Assembly (NCBI RefSeq): GCF_000204055.1
Contig: NW_006768776.1
Coordinates: 599,810 to 663,809, forward strand
From: Melampsora larici-populina 98AG31
Taxonomy: Eukaryota; Basidiomycota; Pucciniomycetes; Pucciniales; Melampsoraceae
Reading direction: 5' to 3'
DNA length: 64,000 nt
Part shown: positions 48,301-59,044 of the stretch, piece after piece
Numbering within the stretch: the stretch's first letter is position 1
Layout of the letters: every line of letters starts with the position of its first letter
Notes under the pieces: model-generated
Told to the model about the DNA's origin: nothing
Databases searched by the model: none
Seen by the model: only the letters and a program-made list of their open reading frames with translations
Position numbers and translations under genes: made by a program

Positions 48301-49511
48301 ATTCAACCAGCTTAGGGAGTGGCTCCTGGGACGAGGTCAACCCTAAAGCCGTAAGGTCTGTGCGGAGGAAGTACATTTGACTTGCTTTTCTCGAACATAT
48401 CTAGGTATTCATGATATACTTCAGGGACTAGTTCAGCCGCGGTTTTCGTTGGTTGATCCTTTGTCTTCTCAGCTGCTAGTTTGGCAGATATGTTCCAAGA
48501 AGTCTTAGCAGCTGCCATTGATGAATATAAAACGCTGGGTAGTTTGGTTCTTTGAGCTTTCATTGCCTGCCAGCCTTTTCGTAGCGGGGCTGTCGATATT
48601 GATGATAATCTGTTATTTGGAAGAGAGTTTTGATTGCAACCTATTCTTTTCATAACATTGGATTCAACAATAGCACACTCACATTGCGGGGGTGTTTGTG
48701 AGTCTAAACTGCTAGACTCCACCCCCTCTTGATAGTTCCCAGCTTCCTTCTGATCGCTCAGTTGGCTTATCAAAGGGTTTTCCGGACTTGAAGATGTGGT
48801 ATTCGGTAAGTTTTCCTGCTTTCCTTTTATATCAATTGTGTTCGGCGTGATGGGTAATTCTATGGGAGAATGAAGCTTGTAACCTGTTTCAAAGGACTTG
48901 GGGTAAGGGGTCGAATCGTACTCACATTGCGGGGGTTTATAAGAGTCTGACTTGAACTCCACCCCCTTGTCACAGTTCCTAGCGTGCCCATCAGGCTGCT
49001 TAGATGCCATCGAGGCTGATTGCGGACCAGACAAAACTGTTGGAACAGGCAGAACTGTTTCAATGGTTGCAATGCTAACTTGTTCTTTCTTCAATTTTCC
49101 GTTCTTCCAATCAATAAATGAGTGATTTTTTCTAATCCAAGGCATGCCAAGGATTACATCGTATTTGTCGCGAAGTTGAGTGACAATGAAAGTGGTCGGG
49201 GAATCTTCATTATTGACTGTGAAGTCACCTACATCGTTCATCTGAGAAACGTGGCCGCTGAAACCAACGACACTCCTTGGCTCTTGTAGAGGGGATGTGT
49301 GTAGGGCGTGTTTTTTCACAAAGCAGTTACTTACAGCTTCATGAGTCGCTCCTCTATCAATGAGCGCACGGGCAAGGGTGGTTGTGGCTTTGTGTGGGTC
49401 AGTTAAGCAAATGAAATCAATAATTCTAGTATCTTTCATTTCTAAATTACTAATATTGCCTAACTCTTCCACACATTGATTGCTTGGGGGAGGCACAACA
49501 TTCACTCCCAA
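45360..49511 (-). pseudogene. chromovirus pol: protease, RT, RNase H, integrase, chromodomain
   Basis: Minus strand, in order. Protease: ALIDRGATHEAVS near 49360 and VILGMPWIRKNHSFIDW near 49130; the catalytic D-S/T-G reads D-R-G. RT: WAAPVLFTGKKDGNLRPCFD, MPFGPTGAPGFFQYF and AAYQDDILIY (YxDD) near 47855. RNase H: FVLECDCSDFALGVVLSQV and VYTDQKNLQSL. Integrase: the HHCC zinc region with CESCQRVK near 46530, then the D,D,E core with SILTVVDRLTKMAHFVP, TITSDRGSIFIS and YHPQTDGQSEITNK. Chromodomain: NEILDKRKTGRKNKYLISWK near 45500, thought to steer integration to marked heterochromatin. Stops: TAA 48312-48314, TGA 48303-48305, TGA 47802-47804, TGA 46710-46712, TAA 45966-45968. Pol overlaps the end of gag in the -1 frame, as in related elements. 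Confidence 0.88.
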
Positions 49512-50692
49512 GCTTCTCCATTTTTTGACAATTCGGCTTTGCTACCACTTCCCACAACACTATTACTACTACTTCCTAATTGACTCTCAAGCTCAGCTAC
49601 TCTTGCCTTTAACTTTTTTTCAACTGAATCATTCTTTACACCAGCATTCCACATTCTTCCCCTTTTTCCAACAAAACAATCAGCTATGTAATGTCCAGTT
49701 TTTCCACACTTGTAACACGCTTGTGTGGCTCCTCGACGCTTGTACTCCTCGTTGGATATGTTCAACTTGTAAGCCAAACAGTCCATAGAGTCGGGATCAA
49801 GTGAGGACGTCGAAGTTGATGCTGTTGCAGCTGACGAATATGTAGTTTCATGAGTACAACTATTTAATTTATTGTCCAATTTGATTGCGAATCTTGACAT
49901 GTCTTCAGCATCTTCGAATTCTTCCTTGATCATATAAATTGCAACTTCTCTTTTTAAACCTTGTTCAAACTGGGACATTAATATGTTTTGTGGCCATTTA
50001 ATTACTAATGATAACTCCGAAAACTTTATCCAATAATCAGCTACCAATCCTTTCTGTTTCAGCTCCCTTATCTCCTTTTCAGCATTTGACACTCTTTCTG
50101 AATCAAAAAAGGTTGCCTTAAACGAGTTAATGAAATTTGCCCATGTCACTGATTCCGCTAATTCTGGATCTAACAGTTGGTCCGTTAAGCTCTGACCCCA
50201 GATGCTAGCTTTCCCAGATGTGTAAGATAGTGCAAAAGCAACTCAAGCCTTATCATTTGCGAACAGGTGATCATTTAATTGCATGTATAATCTGAGTTGG
50301 TTCATAAACACCTCTGCCTTCAAACCTTTGGTTCCATCAAATTTGTCAGGTGTTGACATTTTGGGTAGGCGTTGGCCTTGCACTGTTTGATTGACATACA
50401 CGGGTTGTACAGGAGCAGGGTTCAGTGGAGCAGCAGTTTGAGCGGAAGCATTGGTGGGAGAGGTTTGCATCTTGTTCGATTCATAGTGTTGAAGCCGGAT
50501 TTTGGCTTCCTGTTGCTTCTGAGTCTCATCCGCTAGGCTCGCTTTGACTTCAGCAAATTGAGTTGACAGTTGATTCAATTGCCGTAACACCTCAGCTAGG
50601 GTTGGTTCAGTTTGGGGTTCCATCACGTTCTCTTTGAGTTCGTGGAAGACCTCGCTGAATTGATTTGCATGGTTGCTCAACTCAGACGTCAA
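49502..50692 (-). pseudogene. chromovirus gag
   Basis: Minus strand; helical N-terminal part (LAEVLRQLNQLSTQFAEVKA), then TPDKFDGTKGLKAEVFMNQL and FINSFKATFFDSERVSNAEK of the gag domain, a CCHC knuckle CYKCGKTGHYIADC near 49700 and a helical tail. One in-frame TGA at 50243-50245 (between DKA and VAFALSY) splits it. No trustworthy ATG was found upstream of 50692, so the true start is uncertain. Gag forms the particle that packages element RNA. Confidence 0.8.
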
Positions 50693-50981
50693 AGAACTTG
50701 GAACGTTAAAGTTTGGTGTGGTGAATATGATTCGGTGGTAGAATGAATAACTTTTCTTGCAGAGCTAGAACTACTTGATGTAATATGAATATCTTCAATT
50801 CTTTAGATTTGCTTGGATTGCGGAGTTACACTAACTTTAACTTTGATTCTAGTACAGATCTTGAACTTTATTTAACTTTAAACTTTTCTTTCTTCTTAAC
50901 TTTTTGATTTGATTTTTCTTCTTACTTGATGCTTGAAACTTGATGTAGACTGTTGATCTTGAAAAAGACATTGCAATAAAT

Positions 50982-51140
50982 TGGGACCTCTTGTGATGGT
51001 GAACAAGAGTCTATGAGCCAAGGTGTCCTGAGATAGTAATGAGATTGCAACGTGAAGAGTTTGGTAAAAACTCTGATCATCACAATATAGACTCGAGTGA
51101 GTCTCAGTACAAGCATAGTCTAATAGAGGCTCATACCACA
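50982..51140 (-). repeat. 5' LTR of the chromovirus
   Basis: It starts, on the minus strand, TGTGGTATGAGCCTC. Core is nearly identical to the left LTR; the first ten bases differ by an indel. Confidence 0.8.
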
Positions 51141-51163
51141 AGTCCTTACGCCCATATAATTAG

Positions 51164-51232
51164 GTACACCCACAGGTCACGGTCAAACAGGTACACCCAC
51201 AGGTCACGGTCAAACAGGTACACCCACAGCCT
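51164..51232. repeat. 27-bp tandem repeat, about 2.5 copies
   Basis: The unit TACACCCACAGGTCACGGTC plus AAACAGG lies just outside the 5' LTR of the chromovirus. Confidence 0.8.
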
Positions 51233-51322
51233 TAACTCCGATCTCCAGGTTTTGCAATAGCTCAGCATTGCACCTTGAACATCTTTTCCAACAACCTCTT
51301 TGCCAAACCTTGTAAATTTGAG

Positions 51323-54300
51323 ATGAAGTCAAACCGTCACAAAAAAGCTAAGACTTCCACGGTCACAGCCCCTACTAGCCCCATACCCCAACTAACTTGA
51401 AGGAGTACAAGAGCAAAGAACGTTCAGCAAGCCCCAGATCAAGGTCAGACCTTTCTTAATACAATCACCACACCATTTATCAGAGACTTTGCTGTTGTTG
51501 ACTTTGCCCTTTGGGGATGCCTTGACAGCTGTCGATCAAGATGAAGATCACCAGTCCAACTCTATAAATTGCAGAAGTAAGTCAAACTACTCACTTCAAA
51601 GCTTCAACCTTTTGGTGAAACTACCATTCCTAACATTGTGTGTTACACAATTTTGATAGATTCGGATTCCGATTCCGACACAGAGTCCAATGTATCTTTG
51701 GCAGAGGAACATGATCATGGTCTGTTATACTCTCACTGATCAATTCGACCCATTGGCTCACCCTTGTTATGTACCACAGATTCTGAAGATGAAGATGCAG
51801 AAGCAGTAGTACTAGTGCCAAAAAAGCACAGGAGATGCACCCAGATACCAACATCAAAGATAACCCAACCCACCAACCTTCCTCACCCCGAGCAACCTAC
51901 AGAACCTCGAGGCTGGCTGGGATGCCTCTACCCAAGGAACCTCCAGTTACACCCACCCTTCAAAACTACCAAGAGCTTGCCGAAAGATGGAGTTCTACAG
52001 AGATTGAACATTACATGAAATGCACCAAATCTCTAGGCAACAACAGAATTCCGAACGATATTCTCATGGAAGCCCGGGCACTCAAAGAAGAACTGACAAC
52101 ACGCTTGCAAGTTTTGAGTCTAGCCAGTGGTGTATCCTACGACACGCTTAAATACAGAGTGTCAGTTACCTGCGTTCAAGTCTCCTATAGATTTTCTGAT
52201 GATTCATTTCACTTTGTTCATCTATAAATCAGCCATTGGGCCATTCCTGAGGACGAAATCACCCCTTACCATCTCTTTTGCAAATTCAGCAAGGTTGCCA
52301 CTGTAGACAACATCAGTAAGTCATATACGGGATACAAAGTTGAAATCCGGCCAAAAATCCGGCCGCGTGGCCAGATTTCCAAATTTCATTTTTTGCGGTA
52401 ATTTGGAATCCGGACATGAGTCCGGATTCTCTCAACTTTGAATCCCCCGACTTCAAGTCCCATGCCAACTTTTCACTACACCCGGCTCACATCTATGTAG
52501 TCCCACATCCAATATCGACGACTCGCCCCCACTTCACATAGCAACAACTCGATACCATTGCAAAATAGCCCTCAAGAGGTCCATTCAAACAGCACGACAT
52601 GCAAGAAAGGCGTTTGTTCAGAACACCCTAGACTCACTTGCAACATTTCAAGTCGATCTCGCCGGGATCAATTTCCTTACGAATGATCCAAGTCTTACGA
52701 ATCCGTCAACTTGCTGTAACTGACAAGAATTGAAAGAAGGCAGCTTTCTTAATCAATCAAACTACAATCTAATCAAGCACAACATGAACTTTATGATAGA
52801 TCAATCTCAAATCCTTCAATTTATGAAAAAGACCACCTCTTGAATTCAATTCTCATAAAGATTCCATATGGTTTGAATATTCTTAAACTTGTCTGTAATC
52901 TTGTTTGATTTGATTTGTGTGTGATGAGATTATACAAAGGATGTAATACAAACTTCCAGAGTTCCAAAAAGTGACTCTTTAACACAACTTCCAGATCAAG
53001 GATGTCTTTAAACTAAAATCGACTGCTGTTGTCTGCGAGTTTCATTCTTCCACAGTTTTTAAAGTCAACTTTTTGTTTCTCTCATCTTCTTTTTCCAACT
53101 TCTTTGTCAGAACCTAGAGTAAAAGAAAAAAGCGAGGTTAATGACCCTGTTCAAAGTCTATAGAGTTACTAGGTTTGGATTTAGCTGCAGTTTTTGACTT
53201 GGGAGTAGGGGAGGAAGCTTTGGTTTTGCCGGAGATCATTTTGCACCATAGGCTTTCGCTGGAGTTTGTTTTGAATCACAGTCGGGTGCATCTTCTGAGA
53301 AGAGTGGATCGTTTCCGTTGACAAAGGAGTGCCTGATTGCTCCACTTGGCACTTGACTCAGAGTGGAAGAAAGGATTTGTAGGGTGCCTGGTGTTGAATG
53401 GGAACGGAAATCTTGAGATTGAGGTGTTGAGTCGGATATGGAATTGAGGTGAGTCAAATTGGCCTGAGAACTGGCCAGTGATCTGTTGAATTTTCTTTTT
53501 GCCAAATTTCAACTCGTGGCCAGAAAAAAATGGGATCTGGAAATCTGGCCACGCGGCCAGATTTTTGGCCGGATTTCAACTTTGTATCCCGTAATAATTT
53601 GTCGACTCATTGTGTCGCATTGTCACTAACTCAAGACCTTGCTTTCAGTGCCCCAAATGGCATCCAAAACAGGCAATGAAGAAGAAGACACATTACATAA
53701 TCAACGCATGGCAGCTTACAACAACATAGTATGTGACGCATGGCAAGCACTCAAATTGACTCCTGATGTTTGGATCTTCAACAAACGTCTGTTCGATCGT
53801 ATCGCTCTTGCCATATGCAATGAACCAGACCATCTTGCAACGCACAAAGTCCTCAATGAGGAGGAACAACAATATCGAACCGACCTTGAGCGGCCGGTCA
53901 ATGTTCCAAAAGTCAGAAAAGAACTTGCTCTCAGTCGTCACGCCACTCAGAGTCCTAAGTTCCAGCAGAAGGGTATATGCAAAATTGAATCCATTCACAC
54001 CTCGGTATTCCCATCATTTGACTTCACTTGGCTATGTTGCAGTTGTTAACTTTTCAATGCATTTTTTATATAGCTTCAGATTGCGCACAAAACGTATGGC
54101 ATGCATTTCCACCTCATGGCGGCGGCGTGGAACCCAACCACTACCAATCCTATGGCTGGCTGGACCAAAGAGTATAGCTCTGATCCGGTGTATCTCAGAA
54201 CTTTCTCATTTGCCAATCAGCTCCTTGAGAGGTTTGATCAATCAGTCACAAGTCGCGATCCTGCTCACCCAAAGCCCAAAGCGAGTGGTAAGAGTTCAAA

Positions 54301-54740
54301 CGGCCAACTTTGTAAGGACTTCACAACAAATTTGAACAACCTTGTTTGTAAGTCAGCCAAGGAGATATGTATCTATGTATGTCAAACACCTAACATGACC
54401 TCTTAATCGCCTCTGCCTTCCAGTGAACCACCTTAAGAATGTCAACCCTAAACAGATCATGCCCAGGGTACACATTCACCCCAAGACTAAAAATTGCGAC
54501 ATAGTTTTGCGATGAACAACCTTTCCAAATGGTATTTGGCTTGCAGTTCACCAGACGGCCGATTCAAAGGTCACTTCGGAAATGCTCACAACTGGCCCAG
54601 CTGCAATAATGAACGACAAAGCCTCGATGTACACTTGGAACAAAGATATCTTAGCCAGACGTTACACTGTAGTTGTGGTACCTTATGCACCGGTGCCCTG
54701 ATCTGTTTCCATGGATGTCGCCATTCGGAGACTTTTAATC
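51323..54740 (+). pseudogene. second rust multigene-family protein, with a transposon in an intron
   Basis: The ATG at 51323 starts a basic N-terminus (MKSNRHKKAKTSTVTAPTSP) that hits TGA at 51398-51400. A later block (about 51930-52147) reads LAERWSSTEIEHYMK and LTTRLQVLSLASGVSYDTLK. Then AIPEDEITPYHLFCKFSKVA ends at a GTAAGT donor (52316). The acceptor is at 53647-53648, before MASKTGNEEEDTLHNQRMAA and DAWQALKLTPDVWIFNKRLF. Further exons follow near 54075-54350 (AGWTKEYSSDPVYLRTFSF) and 54422-54735. It belongs to the same family as 22438-24286, judged by block order and the shared LASGVSYDTLK / SGVDITKLK motif. Without the TIR element the big intron would be 67 bp, a normal size. The N-terminal stop and frame changes suggest loss of function. 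Confidence 0.5.
52328..53591. mobile_element. TIR transposon inserted in an intron, TSD TA
   Basis: The 1,264-bp element has ends CGGGATACAAAGTTGAAATC on both sides in inverted orientation. The TIR is about 52 bp with a single difference. TA flanks both sides (52326-52327, 53592-53593). It starts 12 bp after the intron's donor. On the minus strand it has a short frame (53505-53236, MAKRKFNRSLASSQ...) of unknown nature and too small for a transposase. It is probably a deletion derivative. The same terminal GGGATACAAAGTT occurs at the small palindrome near 7935. Confidence 0.88.
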
Positions 54741-55029
54741 CTCATTTCCTTTTCCTACCTTCCCACTTACTACCTCCCATACACAAAAAACAAAATTGTC
54801 ATTTACTACCTTCCCATACACATAAAATTTCATGAATGACAGACAAATTCAACTTCAATTGATGTAGATGCTACATCCCATCTTAGAACGCAGCGCCTGA
54901 TGCATGCCATTTTGATGGCGTAGCAATGTGTACCATAACACATGACCTCGGAAAGGCTGGCCGCATCTCTTATATGTAGCTGAATACATGGTGCACCCAA
55001 TCATGTGCAAGCAAGACAAGCACAGAGCC
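54741..55029. other. spacer, no gene seen
   Basis: About 290 bp between the family gene and the GTACCGG repeat. It includes a direct repeat of CTACCTTCCCA and no credible ORF. Confidence 0.4.
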
Positions 55030-55345
55030 GGTGGCATGCGTTCCACCGGTAAACAACATCGATTCCATGTACTGGTCCCGGTACTGGTCCCGCAGCCGCA
55101 TTATCATTGCCTTAACCTATGTACCGGTACCACACCCCATACATATGTACCGGTACTGTAGTCGCATTGTCACTGTACTAAATCTATTTCAAGTACCGGT
55201 ACATAGGTTAAGGCGATGATAGCCGCAGTGGAACTATCATGGCCTTAACCTATGTAACAGTACCACACCGCATACTCATGTACCGGTACTGGAGTTGCAT
55301 TGTCACTGCTTTAGACCTATGTACCGGTACCACAATTTTCACTTC
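55030..55345. repeat. GTACCGGTAC palindrome array
   Basis: Five near-perfect copies of the 10-bp palindrome GTACCGGTAC lie within larger units. One unit (ATTGCCTTAACCTATGTACC) is followed by its inverted copy (GGTACATAGGTTAAGGCGAT) and again by a direct copy. An imperfect CCGGTGG/CCACCGG hairpin is at the left edge. The word content recalls the hAT subterminal arrays, so it may be a decayed hAT-type MITE. Confidence 0.6.
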
Positions 55346-55718
55346 GATAACGGTACTGCAGTCAAAATGTCACGAGTTTGCCACTAATACGCCCTTTTGA
55401 CCTTCCTATGACATCACCAATCACTCATCATTATTCAAACCATCTTCCCTTATTCCAATTCAAGTACTCTCAGTTCCAAAAACGTAATTCAACCAACGTC
55501 AACAGCCAAACGATCAATTGACTGAACCATGCATCATCAAGGACCTAGTTTAGACATGAAAGCTTGTTACCTTTCTATTTCTTCGTTTCTATTTTCAATA
55601 TTTGCAACTTTGCTCTAGGAATTGTAGCTCTTAGCCGGATCTTTGAGCTTGATTCCGTATGTATCTAAGGTACCCAGATGTGCACTTGGATACATGGAGC
55701 AAGACGTTGATTGAATGA

Positions 55719-58001
55719 GTGATCAAAGCTGACTTTGTGTCTCTCCACAATTTATGCCTCCAAACCGTGCCGGATCTCAAGGCTTCCATCAAACGATCTA
55801 CCACCAACAATGGCTATGAGTCGGAGCTCACCGACTTGTCAGACCTTGAAGAATTTACACCGCTGAAAGGACTAAGGTACATTAATAGCTTTGCCAGTTT
55901 GAAAGCTAATCACATTGGCTAATGCTGCTACTCTTTTCTTGACTTAGTGTGACGTCTGTCACTTGTCCTGCACCCAAACCACCGCCCACAACTAAACCAC
56001 CCGCTCACACAATCATACAACCTCCTGCAATCAAACAACCTTGTACAATGAAAGAAAAACCTGCCCAGCTCAAGCCAAAAGTTGCAAAGAAGACTAAAAA
56101 CCGACACCCCACAACCAAACCAAAGCCTTGCACGCACGAGGTGCCTAAACACCTCAGACCAGATATCCCAGCACATCATTACCCTAGCTCCTATCACCGT
56201 CAATCTATGGTCGCAGACTACCTGCACAGCGTGTTTCAAAATGCCAGGGTAGTTAATGTGAAATTCGACTTAGCTGTAGCGTATTTCTTGCAGCACACAC
56301 ACCACCTTGACCTTGGTGACATACCAAATAGTGTAGACAAGATTCTCAATGACTATTCTCTTCTTGAACCACTCACCGGACGGCAGGACATCCTCCTCAC
56401 CTGTGCCCATCACATCAAACACTCTCTTGACGACGTTGCCGCTGGTGCTCGCCCTGATGCTCTCACTCCTTTTGCTCTACAATATTTGACCATTGACGCC
56501 CTAAACAACTTAGCAATTGAGCAATCCAAGTTGCCAGTTATTGTAGGTGAGGACAAAGCCGTGATTTTTGTTGATTTAGCAGGTTGTGTTGTTGCCGTTA
56601 GCGTGCCACCAAAGGAAAGCAAGCTAGCTAAGACTCTCAGCGGCCAGGCAAGCATTGTTTCATTGAGTTTGGCAGTGTAGATCTTAGCTGACCTACTTTG
56701 CATTATAGGAACAAGGTCAAAAGGCTTTCATCGCTGCAGCTGAGGTAAATGGTGCCTCAGTCATTACCCACTGTGGTCCGATGACTTTCAAAACCTTCCA
56801 ACGTACACAGCATCTACCCACTCCAACTGCCCTCAGTCCGTTCTCTGTCAAGCCTAACGCCAGTACGCAACTCAACGGCGCGGATAATCGTTACATTGAG
56901 GTTCCAGGTATGCTGAATGGTGCTCTGCCATCTCAGGCTGTCGGATTTGGTCGATATGTGGTAAGTGACTCGTGCTGAATCAACTTATGCCTGCCCTTCC
57001 ATGTGCTTACAAACGTTCCATACCCTTTTCTTTGCCACTTATTGCAGGAATGTTCCAAAGGCATGACAGACACACAAATGGCTCTAGGTCGTAACCGGCA
57101 GGGTCACCCCTCCTCTGGCTGGCAACAAGATGACATCAGCCATTACAACCTACCCACCTTGATTCAGATGGGTAAAGAACACGCATATAAGCGTGAGGAC
57201 CACGCGCAGATTGATTCTGAGCTGTTATGGTATCACAAGCTAGGGCAACTTGTCATCAAGGCATTCATGCTGATTTCTTATGCCTTTGCTGTCAGAGCGC
57301 TTCAAGTCATAGTCAAAAAGGGAAATCTAGGGGCAGCTCGTGAAATCAAGGAACTTCCAAACCCACTTGGAATTGGTAAGTTTAGTCTACCTCCTGTTCT
57401 TCTCATTGAAATCAAAGTGCAATCGCTAACACTGTTCACAGGTAGGCACACGATGTACAGCATGCAGGTCAACCATCACCGAGATGGAAAGAACGCACCT
57501 CTCTTCGCCTCCGCTATTTTTTTTGGCAAGAACTATGGGGGTGGCGAATTGATGTTAAATTATCTTGGCTATGCAGTTCATGGTGGTCCTGGGAATTCAG
57601 TCCACGCCGCCTTCGATGTCCTAATGCACGGTGTAGGTAAAATCACCTGTCTTCCTAACGCTGAAGGCCTGCCACCTCAGCGTATCTGTATGGCAGTCTA
57701 CAGCCATGCAGATGTGTTTGCCTCCGCTGCACGCTATTCAGGCATGCAACAATCACCAAAGGTCTTCAGCGACCGCCGCCTATGGTCACCCTTTTATCCA
57801 GATAACTTCACACTTCAGCAAATCCTTGACATCTTGAAGGCAGAACAGAAACGCCTGGATGGGAAGTATCACGAAGAGGTTTGCATCTACCAAGCGGCAA
57901 AGAAGGCAGCAGAGGAAGCGGCCGAAAAGGCAAGTGCACTTGCCGCCCTAACAAATTGTCGGCTTCCCTTGGAGATGGATATGTATGAAGATTTTATTTA
58001 A
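55719..58001 (+). CDS. 2-oxoglutarate/Fe(II) dioxygenase, TET/JBP-like, five exons
   Basis: Model: 55719-55876, 55948-56647, 56709-56960, 57048-57375, 57442-58001; all joins keep frame (666 codons with stop) and no stop interrupts it. The first exon begins at GTG, so the real start may be further upstream. Residues 1-160 are Pro/Lys-rich; residues 170-460 are helical and unassigned. The C-terminal part has NHHRDGKNAP (H492, D494), YGGGELMLNYLG, GGPGNS, LMHGVGK (H542) and QRICMAVYSH (R560): the HxD...H iron site and the 2-oxoglutarate-binding Arg of the double-stranded beta-helix fold. The motif layout resembles the fungal TET/JBP group, which oxidises 5-methylcytosine or thymine in DNA and is known to accompany KDZ transposons. 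The C-terminus is Ala/Glu-rich, probably coiled coil. Introns are 60-90 bp; the second has a GC donor. Other 2OG-oxygenase families are possible. Confidence 0.65.
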
Positions 58002-58535
58002 GAACGGTTTTATTACCGGATGTTTGGAGCTCAAGCTTGCATTTAGGATGGGTTCTTTATGGTCTGCTCTCAGCCTCCTTCTGAGATGCATATGTATGTT
58101 TGATAGAAATTTTGTTAGGGTTTTGTTGATCATGGTCATTTTTCAGTTTTGTTTGTCAAAGCCTGCCTGTCATTCCCTTTCTTTTTTGTTTGACTTCATG
58201 AAAGGTTCTTGTTTGACTTCATGAATGGTTCACATTTTGTGGGACTACTTGAGTACTCCCAATTCTCAAATAAAACCATGACTCCAACCAATACATGACC
58301 TAACCTCTAGTGTGGTAAACTCAAAGGTGGGACATGAAAAACTTACAACCTTTACGCTACACAATTTCAAAGCTTTACCTTATACCTTGAAGATGTCGAG
58401 AAATAAATTTGACAACAAAGCATAAAAAACTTCGACCACAAGGAAAGACAATAAACTGGTGAGATATAATAATATGCATTTTATCAAAGCATAAATTAAG
58501 GCCGTTGCTATTTGCAGCCCACATGAAATCCATGT
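58002..58535. other. 3' spacer, no gene seen
   Basis: T-rich sequence after the dioxygenase stop, including a short direct repeat (TTGTTTGACTTCATGAA) near 58186-58224. No gene. Confidence 0.4.
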
Positions 58536-59042
58536 AGGTGCTGTCCAAAATACGCCTACATGGATGTTTTTGGCCGAAAAGCGCCTACATACAGCCTGTA
58601 GGCGCTTTTTCCCTTTGCAAATGACGCCTACAGGCTGGAAAACCAATGTAGGCGTCATTTGTATACGCCTACATTCTATTTTTAGAATGTAGGCGTCATT
58701 TTTATACGCCTACATTCTAAAAATAGAATGTAGGCGCTTATAAATAGCGCCTACATTCTATTTAGGGTATGTAGGCGCTATTTATAAACGCCTACATGGA
58801 AAAACCAATGTGGGCGCTCACAAAAAGCGCCTACATTCCCCAAAAAAGATGTAGGCGCTTTTTTCGTGCGCCTACATTCCCCCCTTTTTATGTAGGCGCT
58901 GCCAAATGACCCCGTGCCAAGTAGGCGCTTTGAAATTACGCCTACATGGTTACTAGGGCATGTAGGCGTAATTTCAAAGCGCTTACATAATTTTTTCCGC
59001 CCAAATCAGCGCCTACATCCAGTCTTGCAAATGTAGGCGCTA
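58536..59042. repeat. array of alternating TGTAGGCG / CGCCTACA motifs
   Basis: About 24 copies of one 8-9-bp motif in roughly 510 bp, 12 in each orientation and mostly alternating. Neighbouring copies form hairpins with stems TGTAGGCGC/GCGCCTACA or longer (for example around 58660-58690, where TACGCCTACATTCTA meets TAGAATGTAGGCG). Spacers are AT-rich and not conserved. No ORF. It could be the subterminal region of a DNA transposon, a MITE, or a protein-binding array. Confidence 0.8.
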
Positions 59043-59044
59043 CA

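Larger units (their letters stand above)
45113..51140 (-). mobile_element. Ty3/gypsy chromovirus, decayed
   Basis: Two short LTRs of about 160 bp (45113-45272 and 50982-51140) bracket, on the minus strand, gag, protease, RT, RNase H, integrase and a C-terminal chromodomain. A polypurine tract AAAAGGGGGAG sits directly before the 3' LTR (45273-45283 read on the minus strand). LTR edges are placed to within a few bases; I found no convincing target duplication. At least six in-frame stops inactivate it. Confidence 0.88.

Noticed and set aside
49480..49788. 102-residue plus-strand frame
   Set aside because: Antisense to the chromovirus gag-pol junction, which has the zinc knuckle and protease on the minus strand.
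53236..53512. Transposase gene in the intronic TIR element
   Set aside because: At most 89 residues without any DDE or DNA-binding motif; too short to be a transposase.
58536..59042. CRISPR-like array
   Set aside because: Motif copies alternate in orientation, spacers vary in length and are AT-rich, and the organism is eukaryotic.
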